Of a DNA stretch of 25,668 bases, positions 1 to 12,000 are shown piece by piece (position 1 is the first letter of the stretch; each line of letters starts with the position of its first letter). A program made the translations under genes and the position numbers. The DNA comes from Poronia punctata (Eukaryota; Ascomycota; Sordariomycetes; Xylariales; Xylariaceae), in NCBI GenBank assembly GCA_022579005.1, contig MU401825.1, positions 1 through 25,668 on the forward strand. The letters are read 5' to 3'. The notes under the pieces were generated by a model. It ran no database searches. It was given only the letters and a program-made list of their open reading frames with translations, and was not told the origin of the DNA.

Positions 1-3000
1 CTTAAAAAAATACGTAGTTTTAGGTTTTAGTTTAGCTATGCTATAATAAACATGTTAACTTTTAACTTTATACTTAATTATATTTAAAATAAAAAAGTAG
101 CTTTTGTAGCTAAAGTAATTAATTTTTTTATTTTTTTATATTTTAGTAAGATTTGTGCTTGCTTAGTATAGTATTTAATACCTAATTTATTTAAAAATTT
201 TTAGCTAACTATATTGTTTAAAGCTTTTAAGTTAGTATATATTGTAAATATATAATTTTAGTATAAAAACTATGCTTAAAGTTTTATATATATATATTTA
301 AAAAAGGCGTTATAAAGTTAGCATTTTTTAAGTTTAGTATTTATATATATTTTATTTTTTAACTTTATATGTTTTATAATAAAAAAGTACTTTTTTTAAT
401 AATAGTTATTTTAGTATAAGGTCGTTATCTAATACCTTTTTAATTATTAAACTATAATATATTATTTTAAATATTTTGCTTAGTTAGCATAAGTTTTTTA
501 TTATGTATTTTATATATTAATTTTATAATAAAAATAAGGTATAGCATTTTTAGCATATCTTATAATACTTAAGTATAAAAAAAGCTAATTTAGTTATAAT
601 TACTAGTTTAAAATTTAATAAATAGTTATAATTATTTTTATTTTCTACTTTATTAAAAGTATATGCTTTTTTGTCTTTTTTATTTAATACCTCTTTTAAA
701 AAAAAGTAGCTATTTTATTAAAGCTGTTTTTTTTAAGCTTTTTTATTTACTTTGTTTTGTGCTATATAAACCTTGTCTTTAAATTTAAAGTCCTAAGTAT
801 ACAGTTGTCTTACTTACTTATTAAATTAGCGTTAAGGTTTAGTTTTTTTAAACCTAGCCTATTCTTTAGGTTAGTAACGTTAATTTTAGTCCTTACTATT
901 GTTAAAATAGTAATTATTATATTAGTATTAGTTCTGTTTTTATATTTTATTAGCTAGTCTACTACGTTTTTAAGTGCTTTTATTATTATAGTTAAATAAA
1001 TAGGTATTTTTATATTTTATATTATAGTTGTTTTGTTTTTAATATATATTTTTATTTTTGTTTTTAAAAGTTAGGTTTTAAGAACTAGTTAATATATTAT
1101 AAACATAAGTTAAGGTTAAAATATAAGTAGCTTTAAAAAATTATTAGTTAATAAATATTAATATAGTATTAGTAACTATACGTTTATAAGTTATAGCTTT
1201 CTTTTTTAAATAAGCAAAAAATTAATTAATAGTTATACTAGCCTTTAGTTATATAATAAGCTATTAAAAAAGTAAGTATATTATATTATAAATTTAAGTT
1301 AACTATTAAATAAAAAATTTTAATCTTGTTGCTTTAGTATATTTAGTTATTTTTATAGCTTAAAATCTAATAAACGTATTATTTTTAAGTTATTAAATAT
1401 TAAATATATTTTAAAAATTATAAAGTGCTATAAAGGCGTTTGCTAGCAATATTTAAAATTGCTTACGCAATTTAGTAAAAGCTTTGTTATTGTTTGCTAA
1501 TATACTTTTTTTTAGTTTTAAGCTATATTTTTTAAACTACTAAGCTTAAGCATTACTTTTTAAAAGTTAAAAAAAATCTTAATAAATAACTGCTGCTTAT
1601 ACTAAGTCTTTAAAGTATTTTTTAACGCTATTTTTAAATAATAAAACGTTTTGCTAGTAAATATTTAAGCTTACTATTATATAATCTTTTTATTTAAAAA
1701 ATGTTTTTAGGTTAAAATTAAAAAATCTTACTTATTAAAGTTTTTATTTATAAAAAAAACTTTAGTTATTTTAAATTTAATTTATTTAGTTTTTTTGTAA
1801 AAAGTAAAAGGTTTTAGCTATTAAAGTTAATATTTGTTTAGCGTATTTGCTATTATTTATTAATAAAGTGTTGTTTGCTATTATTAACGTTTTTAAAGTA
1901 TTTATAGGTTTTAAAATATTTAAAGTTTTAATAAGTTTATATAGTAATAATTAAAATCTTAATGCTAAAAATAAAAAATTATAAATATGTTATTTTATAA
2001 GTATTTTTATAAAAGATACCTTTTTTTTTTAACTTTTTTATAGCTTTAAGTGCTAAAAATAAATAAAAACTTAAAAGTTTTAGTTTTCTAAGTTTATTGT
2101 TTTCTAAGCTTAGGTTATACTTTTAAGCTAAATTTTTAAAATTTATATTTTTTTTATAAGTAGGTTTTTAGTTAGGTTTAAAGTATATTAAACTTTATTA
2201 AAAAGATTTATAAAAGGTTTAGTTTAAGTTTAAATCTTTTAAATTTAGTTTTATATTTAAAAAGGTTTATAGTTTTAAATATAAAAACTACTTATGCTAG
2301 CTTTTTAGTGCTATAAAAAAAGCTTATCTTTTTTTTACTTATATTAAAAGGAAATTTATTTTTAAGTTTATAGTTTTTGCTATATAATTAAAAGCAAGTT
2401 TTTAAGCTTTTTTTATATTTGCTTATAATAATATAAAAAAATAAAAGTAGCTAGTGTTTTTAAACTATAAAAAGTATTAAGCAAGCAGCTTTTACTTTTT
2501 TTTTTATATATTTCCTAATAATATAAGTAATATTAAAAAAAAAGGCTACGTATTTTTTAAAAAGTCTTTTTTTTAGTTTTTAAAGGTTTTTTTTGTTAAA
2601 GAAGTTTTTTTTATTAGTTTGCAAAGGTTGTCTTTATTATAACATTATATACGTTATAAACTTAAAAATAAAGTTTTAAAAAGTAGTAATCTTTTAAAAA
2701 GGTAAAAGTAAGGTTTTAAATAATAAAAATCTATAATAATTTTAAAAAAAAATAGTAATAATAAATAATTTTGTTTAGTATTGTTTAAATTTAAAATTTT
2801 TAGGTTTATATATTATAAAGATCTTGTTTTTTATATAATAGTATATAATTATAATGCAGCTAATTAAGCAAACTTGCTAGCTACTATTTAATAGCACTAA
2901 AATCTTTAAATTTAAAAATAAAATGTAAATAAATTAATTAACTAACTAAGATTAAAAAACTAAAGGTCTTTTATATTAAGATCTTAAAATCTAGTGCTTT

Positions 3001-3050
3001 TAAATTACGTAATATAATCTAGTTTAATTTATTTAGTAGTAAACTGTTTA
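1..3050. other. Gene-free AT-rich RIP-like tract (left flank)
   Basis: No supportable gene, RNA or classified transposon is visible in these 3 kb. The stretch is dominated by A, T and TpA steps, with C and G mostly confined to AGCT/GCT-like words, the same composition as the demonstrable dead repeats further right. The reverse strand of roughly 700-2000 has slightly more C/G and longer stop-poor runs, so it may be the remnant of a transposon gene read leftwards, but I found no diagnostic motif. One 66-codon open frame at 757-957 (+) encodes almost only Leu/Ile/Val/Phe and is explained by base composition. Best reading: degenerate repeat DNA of unknown family. Confidence 0.7.
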
Positions 3051-3187
3051 GTTACCTATTATAGTTACTAAAAGTAAATTTTAAATAAGTTAATATATAT
3101 AAAATAAATAGTAATTTTTATAAGTATAATTAGCTAACATACGTACTTATTTAGCCTTTTTATATATAGGTAGTTACTTTTTTTACT

Positions 3188-3345
3188 AGGTACAAGATTT
3201 AATATTTTATAAGGTATATATATATATATACTTGTAGTAAAACTTAAGTATATGTATATAGGTTATAAAAGATATATAAGTATATGCATATAACCTTTTA
3301 AAGCATTAGGCTATATAAGTATATAACCGGTTTTAAATATAGTTT
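3188..3345. repeat. TA-dinucleotide run and short imperfect inverted repeats
   Basis: A (TA)n run at about 3214-3230 is bracketed by TACAAG and CTTGTA. Just downstream, GGTTAT (near 3260) and ATAACC (near 3292) form another short inverted pair around TATA-rich sequence. Related sequence occurs in copy B near 18920-19050, but with the arms eroded. This could form cruciforms, or it may simply reflect TA-rich sequence left after C-to-T decay. Confidence 0.45.
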
Positions 3346-5198
3346 TTAATGTAAGTATATATTTATTTTTTTTATTTATTATAAATTTAACGCTTAAAGT
3401 TTATATCTTACCTTTTATTTAGTTAATTTATAGTTTTTTTAAAATTTGTAAATAAAATATATTATTAGCCTTTTAATATTCCTAGCTAGTAATATATCTT
3501 GCCTAAGTAAAACATATAGAAAATAAATATAATATAGCTTATATATTTACTATTATTAATATATATACCTTTATTTATTATAGCTTTTAAAGTAAAGAGC
3601 TATGTTGTTTTTATATAAGCTATAGTTAAAGTATATATAATAAAACTAATATTTAGTTTTTTTTTAAGTGCCTAGTATTTTTAATTTTTTAAGTTTTGTT
3701 AGTATACTATTAAAAAAGTATTACGTAACTATATTTATAAAATAAAATGTAAACTGTAGGTTTTAATTAATTAATATTTAATATTATATTAGTTATTAAG
3801 TTAAAATAGTATAGTATTATAACTTAGTATATAATACAAAACAAGTAAGTAGTAATAGTAATAATAAAAAAACTAATTATTATTATTAATTAATAAAAAC
3901 TATTGTATAGTTATCTTTACTTTTACTATAGTAAGCTAAGCATATTAATAGTGCTAGGTTTTAAAACCTAAACATAAAACAAAAAAACTTTGCTTTAACT
4001 TTTAATTTATATTTATGCTTAGAAAATAAAAATTTCTTTAACTTTATATTTTAAGATCTTTTTTACGTTATGCTTTTTTTTTTTATTAGTAGCTTTATAG
4101 TTGCTTTTTAGTAATTATAACAAAGTATTAACCTTTTGTTTATAAAGCAAAGTTAACTTTATTTTATAAAAACTATTATTATTATATTTTTTTTTTTTTT
4201 AATAGTTGCTTTTTGCTTTATTTTAGCTTTTTTTTTAACAAGCTTTCTTTTTTTAATTTTAATAAAGTTTTTATTGCTTTAACTTTTTTTAGTGCTATTT
4301 TTAATAGCAATATAATAGCTATAATGTTATAGTTATATATTTTATATGCAAGCTAAGCATATACTATTATTAATAAAAAAGTATAAGTAGTATTTAGTAA
4401 AAAGCTTTAAACTAGTAATAAGATTTTTATATTAAATAAAATATTTATTTACTTTTTATTTAGTAAAGTTAATAAAAAAAATATAAAAATGCGCTTAAAT
4501 AATATATAGGTTATAAATAAACTAATAAATAGTGCTTATAATAGTTTTATTATAAAAGCTTATAAATAGCTAAAAACTATAAAATAAATTTTAAATAATG
4601 TTTTACTTAATGTTTTAAATAACTTAGCTAGTTAATTAAACTATAGCAAGCTAGTATAAATACTTATACTAGTAGCTATTTTAAGTAGTATAGTTTATAC
4701 TTTAAGTATATTATAAATTTTTAAATATACTTTGCTATTTTAAATAAAAATAAGTAATTTACTTTGTTTAAAAAGTACTATAATAAAAAAATTTATAAAA
4801 TTAGCTTTTATAATTATAGCTATAAAGTAAAGATTATTACTAAATATAATAAACTTAAACTATAAAAATACTAATATACTTTTTTATTAGCTTTTAGTTA
4901 TAATAAAAAAGTATATATATTAAAGCATAATATATAAAATATTAGTTTAAGTATTTATAAGCTTAAGTATAAGTAAACAATTTATACTTAAGTATGTAAA
5001 TAAAGTTAATTAGCTTTAACGCTAACAGTATAAGCATATATTTACTTATGCTTTAAAGTGCACTAGTTATTATAATTAAAGTTTTAAAACAAAAAGATTA
5101 TAAATAGTAAGTAAATTAAAATAGTAATAGCAATGTTAGTAATAATAGTAATAAAGTATAAGGTATAAGGTTTATAAAATAAAAGTTACTAAATATAA

Positions 5199-5251
5199 GT
5201 TAAATATAATTAATTTTAAACTAAAATAGCTAGATAGCCTACTTATTTATA
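5199..5251 (+). repeat. 53-bp internal direct repeat, unit 1 of copy A
   Basis: The 53 bases here resemble 5526-5578 with mainly transition differences. Both begin with GTTAAATATAATTA and end with ACTTAT plus TA-rich sequence. The same pair exists in copy B at 20867-20919 and 20939-20991, so the duplication predates the split of the copies. Spacing between unit starts is 327 bp here and 72 bp in copy B. Confidence 0.75.
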
Positions 5252-5525
5252 AAAATATATTATAAATAAGTAAGTTTGCAAGCACTTAGCACTTTACTTA
5301 GCAAATCCTATAGCTAACTAATAGCTATAGCTATGTTCTTAATAAGTATAAAAAAGAATTTTTTATTTTATACTATATATTAGTTTTTTAAATTTACAAA
5401 GTTATATAATAATATACTAAATTAACTATATTATATTAACTTTAATTACTTTTGCATATAAAAACTAATTTATTTTTTTAATTTAATTAACTTTTACTTT
5501 TATAAAAAAATGTTATTATATATTA

Positions 5526-5578
5526 GTTAAATATAATTAGTTTAAATTTAAAATAGCTATATAATTTACTTATATATA
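5526..5578 (+). repeat. 53-bp internal direct repeat, unit 2 of copy A
   Basis: Partner of the unit at 5199-5251 and the closer match to the copy B unit at 20939-20991. The extra copy A DNA (about 5262-5517) lies between the two units, pointing to a 255-bp insertion in A or deletion in B. Confidence 0.75.
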
Positions 5579-6461
5579 AGCTTTATAGTGCGCTTTATTT
5601 TGTATATATAAATATATAAGTAAATATATACTTACATTTAAATTTAATTACTAATATACCTTTTTTTTTTATATATAATTTAAATAAACTAATATTATAG
5701 CTTTTTATATTTTTTTTTTTATTAATAATACGCATTTTATTATATAAATAAAAAGTAATAATATACTAATTTATTTTAATATAGCTAGTTACTATATTTA
5801 TAAGTAAACAAATTAGCTTATAAGCTAGTTTAAAATCAGTTATTTTATTTAATTTAAATTTTTTAATTTAAGCAATTAATTTGCAGCAGTATATAAGTAC
5901 TTTTTTTAAACTATATATTATACCTTTTTTTTTAATTTATATTAAAAAAATAAAGTTTAAAGATTATATATTTTTAAAATAATTTAAGCATAGTTTTTAA
6001 TATAAAAATTTATAATTTTTTATTAATAAAGCACTATTTTTATATTAGTTTTATATTAAACTATAATATATATTAGCAAATAATATAACTTATAAAAATA
6101 AATATAATATAATACTAACTTTTACTATTTTTTTTAGCTTATTTTATAATTAGTTTTTTTAATAATTTTTTATAGTTTATTTAAGTGCTAGTTTTTTTAT
6201 AACTTGCTTAAGTATTTTTGCTTTTTTTTAAAAACGTAAATAATAAAAGTTAAAATAGTAAAAATATTAGCTTAAAAAATAAGTATTGTTTAATAGCTAT
6301 TTAATACTTTTATGTTTTTTATATTTAACTTTATAAGTATTATTTATAGTTTTTTTATACTTATTACTACTATTTTTATTAAGTAATTTTAAAGCATAGT
6401 ATTTATAATGCTTAGTGTTTTTTGCTTAAAAATAAAAAAAGCATGCTTTATTATATAGTTT

Positions 6462-6466
6462 AGCTA
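6462..6466 (+). other. Target-site duplication, left (AGCTA)
   Basis: AGCTA directly precedes the 5' LTR and AGCTG follows the 3' LTR at 14386-14390, one transition apart. Copy B has a single AGTTA at the matching place (21894-21898). A 5-bp duplication is usual for Ty3/gypsy integrases. Confidence 0.9.
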
Positions 6467-6626
6467 TATTACGGTTCCGGTCTTAGTGCTTACGTATATA
6501 GGCCAAGTTTATACTAAAATGCCTATATAAATAAATATAAAAGACCTTTACTTTTTAAAAAAACTTTCTTTTTTTATATAATAATAATAAGTTATTATAA
6601 ACCTTTTAGCAGTATAAACTATAATA
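6467..6626 (+). repeat. 5' LTR (160 bp)
   Basis: It aligns base for base, without gaps, to 14226-14385. It begins TATTACGG and ends CTATAATA; the usual TG...CA ends have probably decayed to TA...TA, which is what C-to-T change at CpA would give. Compared with the 3' LTR there are 22 differences, all transitions. This copy keeps C or G at 10 of them, including CpG sites near 6472 and 6478. It would have carried the promoter and the transcription start of the element. Confidence 0.95.
6524..6540 (+). promoter_or_regulatory. Possible TATA-box region of the 5' LTR
   Basis: TATATAAATAAATATAA lies about 58 bases into the LTR, and the 3' LTR has the matching TATATAAGTAAATATAA. In such AT-rich DNA a TATA-like string carries little weight; its position inside both LTRs is the only support. 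Confidence 0.3.
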
Positions 6627-6639
6627 GTTTATTATACTT

Positions 6640-8500
6640 TAAATTTTTATTAATTACTATTAATAAAACCTTTAGCTAATATATTTACTATATTACACTT
6701 ATAATAGATTGCTATAAACTTGCTACTAAAATAACTTATACTTTATACTTATATTGCTACTTACTAAGTAAAACTTATAACATATTAATATAAAGCTAAA
6801 AAACTACTTGCTTATTAATACTGCTATAATACTACTACGCTTACTTTAGTATATACTTTAAAAGTATACTATAAACTTTAAATTTAGCAATACTTTGTTT
6901 TGCTAACTAACCTTTTCTTTTTTACTTTAGCTTTAGCTTAATAGCATTAGCATAATTTTAGCTCCTTTTTTAGCTTTTTAGTAAACTGTTTATAAGCTTA
7001 ATGCTAACTACTATATTTTTATTAACTATTTTAACTATAGTAAACTAGCTAGCAAAAAGCTATTAAAAATTTTATAGCTTATTAATAATATTATAATAAG
7101 CAGGTTTTAATAAGTTATTAAATTATAATAATAAGCAAGCTTAAATAATAAATAACTTAAGCAGTTTTAATAACGTATAAATAAATTAAAAGCAATAAAC
7201 TAGCAACTTTACTTTAAAAAATAATAGCTAAAAAAAAAACATACTAAGCTTTAAAATAATTTTGCTACTGCTAAAAAATAATATTAAAATACTATTAATA
7301 AAAAAAACACTATTATTATTTAGCTAAAATAAGCAATATAGCAATATAATAAAGCATAATAAAATAATACGCAGCTTTAAGCTAAAGTAGCAACGTTATA
7401 AAGCTAGCTTAGCGCTGCTTTATAAAAAATAGCTACTTTATAAAAACTTGCTTTAGCCTTACTACCTAGCACACTTATAGCTTTTAACCTTACTATTTTT
7501 ACGTTTTAAGTTATATTTCCTCTTAGTACTACTATTTTACTTATATATTTTATATATAAAGAATTACTACGTAATTGAATTAGTAGCCCCCTTTTTTTTA
7601 ATAAATTAAAAAAAAATAATAAAAAGTAATAAAAAAAATACGTTAACTAGCGCAGCTAACTTAAACTTAAATTTGCTTTAAATAAAAACTGCTACTTAAT
7701 ACTAGTAAATAAGATTTTGTTTACTTGCTTTAGCTTTTTTAATATAGCGTTTATATAAGTTTAATTATAAGTTAAATAAGTATTAAGCAACCTTTTTAAT
7801 AACTTTAAGTAGCTTGCTAGCTAAAAAGATTATAATAATATGCTAGTAAACCTAAACGCGTTTTATGTTATTATTAACGTTTATTTAAAAACTGTTTAAA
7901 AGTTTAAAAAATTAAAGCAAAGCAATACTTTATTTGCTAGCTTTATTTTTACTTTTATTTAACTTGCTAACAAAAGCTAACGTATTTTTTTATAACAAGT
8001 TAAATAGCTTTAGGCTAAAATTAATAAAAAACTTTAAAATGCTTTTATTTTATAAACAAGTTGCTTTAAACTTAATAATATTATAGCTTAAATAAACCTT
8101 TTATAATAGCTTTTAAACAATATTGCTAACTAAAATTTTTGCTTAAACTACTATGCTTTAGTATATAACCTTACTTTATTAATTAATAATTATACTTAAA
8201 AAAACTTTATAAACTTAAGTAAGCTTATAACAATAAGGCCTTAAGGCCTTTTTATAGCTAAAAAAAAAAAAAGGCGCAAGCAACTTAAGCTTTACTAATA
8301 TTATAATTAGCTAAAATACTTAGCTATATTTTATAAATTATTAAAAGCTAAAAAATTATAAAAAAAAATAAAAAAGTTAATACTAACTATTTAAATTAAG
8401 TTAAAAAAAAAGTAGCTTTTAGTTTAAGCTATAGCTAAAAGCGTTATATAAAGTTTTAAAAAACTAAAAAAATTACTTATATATATAGTTTATAAAGCTT
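6640..8500 (+). pseudogene. Presumed gag region remnant
   Basis: Placement is by position only: it lies between the 5' LTR and the protease motif at 8573, where Ty3/gypsy elements encode Gag, the structural protein that packages the RNA in the cytoplasm. No start codon can be chosen and stops occur in all frames. A zinc knuckle (CCHC) would be expected near the 3' end. Around 8293-8345 there is a string whose AGC-TAT could derive from Gly-His, but the Cys spacing does not fit cleanly, so I do not claim the motif. No primer-binding site could be matched to a tRNA just after the 5' LTR. Confidence 0.45.
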
Positions 8501-8559
8501 AATATATTTTTTAGCTTTAATATTAATATATTTAATAATAATAATACTTTAATTTTATA

Positions 8560-8760
8560 TTAAACTTTTATTAACTTAAGCTATTTTTTTATAGTTTTAT
8601 TAACACCTTGTTTATATAAACTTATAACCTTACCTTTTACGCTACTGCTTACTTTTATACTTTTTACTTTATTAATAGTATAATAGCTAAAAAAGTTACT
8701 TAGTATTATATTATTTAGCACTAACTTAAAAAGTATATTAAAAATTTAAAACTGTATACT
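8560..8760 (+). pseudogene. Aspartic protease remnant of the retrotransposon
   Basis: At 8567-8584 the + strand reads Phe-Ile-Asn-Leu-Ser-Tyr. Each departure from the family's Phe-Ile-Asp-Ser-Gly-Cys active-site string is one transition per codon (GAC to AAC, TCA to TTA, GGC to AGC, TGT to TAT). The downstream stretch to about 8760 has the hydrophobic spacing expected of the retropepsin fold. This enzyme would cut Gag-Pol during particle maturation. The catalytic Asp codon now reads Asn (8573-8575). The reading phase differs from that of RT, so an indel or an ORF boundary lies between about 8760 and 9540. The call rests on one short motif plus correct position. Confidence 0.65.
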
Positions 8761-9369
8761 TAGCTATTAAGCAATACTAACGTTATTTTAAAGCTTTTTT
8801 AGCTATAGTAATATAACTTAGTTATTAACTAGTAAAAAAGCACTTTTATAATTAAAAATAACATAGCAATAAAAAAACAAACTAAAGCTAACTTAACGCT
8901 ATAATAATAAAATATTGCTAAACTTAGCCTTAAAATACTTTAAGCTTTAGTTTTTTTTATTAATACTGCTGCCTTTTTTTTAATAACAAAATAAAAAGGC
9001 ACTATTATTAATTTAATACTATTTACTAAGTTTATAGCTATTATAAACGCTTTTTATTAAATTTTAAATAATAGTATAGCTGCTAACTACTACTTAGTAA
9101 AGCGCTTTACTTTTAATATACTATTAGTGCTTTTATATAAACTACTTACTAGCAAAAATATTTTAAAACTTTAAGCCTTTTTACCTAAGCTTAAAGCGTA
9201 CTATAACTAAGTATAAAAAGCGCTTTTTTTATAGTAAATAGTTAATAAAAACATTAATAAATTTTTTAAACGCAAAAACCTTTTTATAAAAAAAAAAATA
9301 CTTGCTAGGCTACTAGCTAAATATTATAACTTACTTAATGCTTTTTTGCTATAAAACATAAAAACTTTT

Positions 9370-10100
9370 TTTTTTTACTAGCTTTATAACTATAAAATTA
9401 ACTTTATTTTTAAAAAAAAACCTTTTAGCGCTATAATATAACCTATATTTTTTTAAAAGTTATTAGTAATTTAAAAGTACTTAAATAATTACTTAGTAAA
9501 AAGGTTTATATATACTAGCTTTTTATTAGTAGCTGTTTTTATTTTTTTAGCTAAAAAGCTAAAAAAAGGTATATAGGTTTACGTTAATTACTATAGCTTT
9601 AATAACGTTATAGTTAAAAACTAGTACTTTATTTTATTAATTTAAAAGACTTTAAACGCTTTATATAAAGCAAAATTTTATATTAAACTTAATATTATTA
9701 TAACTTTTAATTGCTTATACATTGCTTTTAAAAATAAGTAAAAAATAGCGTTTATTATTAGGTTTAGCTTATTTAAGTACTTAGTTATAAACTTTAGTAT
9801 AATAAAAGCACTTAGCAATTTTTAGCACTATATTAACTATGTTTTTTTTAATATTTTAAATAAGTATGCTATAGTATACTTTAATAATATTTTTATTTAT
9901 AGTAACTTAAAAAAAAAGTATAAGTAATACGTTTGTAAAATATTAACAAAGCTTATTAAAGCTAGCTTTATAATTAATATTATAAAATGTAAATTTAGCA
10001 TTATTAAAACTAAGTACTTAAGCTTTATTATTTTAATAAATAAAATTAGCATAAACCTTGCTAAAATTAAAGCTATTATAATTTAAAAACTACTAAATAC
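9370..10100 (+). pseudogene. pol: Reverse transcriptase remnant (Ty3/gypsy)
   Basis: Four family landmarks occur in one phase and in order. There is a V-Y-V-N-Y stretch at 9577-9591, matching the conserved (R)xCVDYRxLN block. At 9682-9693 comes the block holding the first catalytic Asp. At 9874-9903 the frame reads V-Y-F-N-N-I-F-I-Y-S, the YxDD-containing block. At about 9986-10050 lies a K-C-K-F-x(5)-T-K-Y-L stretch, typical of the end of the RT palm and thumb. All three catalytic Asp codons (9691-9693, 9883-9885, 9886-9888) now read AAT (Asn), and Trp/Gln positions are stops. RT would have copied the element RNA into DNA inside the particle. This is the best-preserved signature in the window. 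Confidence 0.92.
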
Positions 10101-10269
10101 TTTTTAAAACTTATAGTAATTTATTAGCTTTGCAAACTACTATTAACGCTTTATTAAAAGCTTTTTAATAATAGTACAGCTTTTTATAAAACTTATAAAT
10201 AAAAAAAAGTAGCTAGGCTTGCTAAGCAAATAGCTTTTTGCTACCTTTAAAGCGCTTAAAAAAGCGTTT

Positions 10270-10690
10270 ACTACTATTTTAATCCTTGCTTACTATAACC
10301 TTGCTAAAAAAACTATAATAAAAGTTAATACGTTTAACTAAGTATTAAGTAGCGTTTTTTACTAATTTAATAATAAAAGTACTTAATACTTAATTACTTT
10401 TTTTTTAGCAAAATATACTTTAGCTAAATATAATTATAAAATTTATAATAAAAAGCTTTTAGCAATTATTAAAGCTTTTAAAAAATAGCGCTTAAAACTT
10501 TAAAAGTATAAAAATATTATTAAAGTTATTACTAACTATAAAAATCTTTAGCACTTTATTACTATAAAGCTTTTAAATTAATAATAAGTTTGCTAGTTAA
10601 AATTTTTTAATAACTTTAAGTTTTAAATTATATACTAACTAAAAATAAAAGCTATAGTATTTAACGTACTTTTTTAATAGCTTAGCAACA
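10270..10690 (+). pseudogene. pol: RNase H remnant of the retrotransposon
   Basis: It is in the same phase as RT. At 10324-10341 the frame reads V-N-T-F-N, matching the V-D-A-S-N block that opens Ty3/gypsy RNase H, with the Asp codon now AAT (10327-10329). At 10429-10470 it reads Y-N-Y-K-I-Y-N-K-K-L-L-A-I-I, matching the family block with Glu-Leu-Leu-Ala-Ile; the catalytic Glu is now AAG (Lys, 10453-10455). A following V-I-T-N-Y-K-N-L stretch (about 10525-10550) fits the T-D-H-K-N-L block that ends the fold. RNase H removes the RNA strand during reverse transcription. No active site residue that I can locate survives. Confidence 0.88.
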
Positions 10691-11079
10691 AGCTAGCAAA
10701 CAAAACAAATATTGCTAATAACTAAATAGCATATAAATTTTAAGTACTATTTATATTTAATAAGTAAGCTAATAGTAATAAAGTACTAGTATACTTATAA
10801 TTTACTAACAACGTAGCTTTAATTAATAAAGTACTTAATAATGCCTATATATAGTTACTACTAGTTTTTTAAATTATTGCTAAAATTAAAGATTTAAAAG
10901 TGCGCTGCTTTTTAAAACTAATATAAAAACGTTTTTAAAGCGCTTTTATAAACTATACTATTAAATAAAAATAAATTTATATTAAAAATAAGGTTTTTAT
11001 TTTAAATAATAACGTTATAAAGCTTAAAGTAATTTTATACGCTTATAATATATTGCTAGCAAGCTACTTAAAGCAGTTT

Positions 11080-12000
11080 AAAACTATTAACTTAGTTAAA
11101 TATATATATACTTAGCTACAACTTAATAGCAACGTTAAAACGTTTATAAAAAAATATTACTTTTACTAGCATATAAAAAATTTATAAACCTTGCTAGTAA
11201 GTTTTTTTAAACTATTACTTATTTTATATAAGCTTTAATTTAATATATTTATTAATTTTATTAAATTGCTACTAATATATAAGCAAAATAAAATTAACTA
11301 TAAGCATATTTTAGTTATTATTAATAAGCTTACTAAAATATAACACTTTATTTTTATTAAAAATATTATAGCAATAATGCTTATAAACGCTTTTATTTTA
11401 GTAGTATATTAACTTTATAGCGCTTTTAAAACTATAGTTTTAAATTAAAAGTTATAATTTATTTTAATTTTTTAAAAAAAGTTAAATTACTGCTTAGCTA
11501 TTACTTTATTATATTTAATAGTATACTACTTTAAAACTAATAAGTAAATAAAAATTATAAACGCTATAATAAAACAATACTTAAAAGCTTACTATAGCTA
11601 TTATTAAAATAACTAAGCAAACTAGCTACTATTAGCTAAATTTATAATAAATAATTAAATATTAAAAGCTACTAGCTTTAGCTTATTTTTTATAAATTAT
11701 AGCTAGTACTTATAACTTAATACTAAACTAACAGCAAACTTATTTAAATATAAAATAAAAAACTAATAAAATAAGTTTTTAGTAGCTTTAAATATTATTA
11801 AGTAAATTAAAAAAGTAACTACTTAAGCTTAGTTATTTATAGCTAAGGCCTAGACTTGCTATATAAACATTGCTAATATAGCATATATTAACTTAATTTA
11901 ATATAAAAAAAAAATAAAGTTTAAGTTAATATAAAATATTTTTATATTTTAAAACTATTGCTAAAGCTAGCTAAAAAATAAATAAGCTTGTTTAATATTA
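11080..12000 (+). pseudogene. pol: Integrase remnant (DDE core)
   Basis: Still in the RT phase. At 11251-11265 the frame reads I-N-F-I-K, the M-D-F-I-x-G block at the start of the core. A catalytic Asp of the core is at 11323-11325 (I-I-N-K-L-T-K, now Asn). The second is at 11443-11445, inside a V-S-D-x-G-like block (now Asn). The catalytic Glu is at 11551-11553, inside the T-D-G-Q-T-E-x-x-N block (now Lys). All are explained by G-to-A. Ahead of the core, about 11140-11200 is Lys/Tyr-rich, where the HHCC zinc domain belongs, but its His/Cys residues are not readable. Integrase would have inserted the cDNA and produced the 5-bp target duplication. Confidence 0.9.

Larger units (their letters stand above)
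3050..6466. repeat. Interspersed repeat copy A, left part (interrupted by the LTR element)
   Basis: This block is collinear with about 18780-21898. For example 3071-3090 matches 18801-18820, 3541-3600 matches 19261-19320 and 4855-4975 matches 20523-20642, with most differences being C/T or G/A. Homology starts near 3050 and runs to the insertion point at 6466, then resumes at 14386. Conservation is uneven: about 3050-4010 and 4855-6466 match well, 4340-4855 matches poorly with transversions, and about 4020-4290 is hardly alignable. Copy A carries about 255 bp near 5262-5517 that copy B lacks. I see no terminal repeats, target duplication or coding motif, so the family is unknown. Ends are approximate. 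Confidence 0.85.

Noticed and set aside
757..957. 66-codon open frame on the + strand
   Set aside because: Encodes almost only Leu, Ile, Val and Phe, has no domain and no supporting context, and is expected by chance from TTA/CTT/ATT-rich sequence.
3971..3990. Palindrome AGGTTTTAAAACCT near 3957-3970, present in both repeat copies, as an operator or origin
   Set aside because: Conserved only because the repeat copies are homologous; short AT-rich palindromes are frequent here and nothing nearby would use it.
6627..6650. Primer-binding site after the 5' LTR
   Set aside because: The sequence after the LTR could not be matched to a tRNA 3' end even allowing C-to-T/G-to-A changes, so no site is called.
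8293..8345. Gag CCHC zinc knuckle
   Set aside because: A Gly-His-like AGC-TAT is present, but the Cys positions do not fall at the required spacing in that frame.
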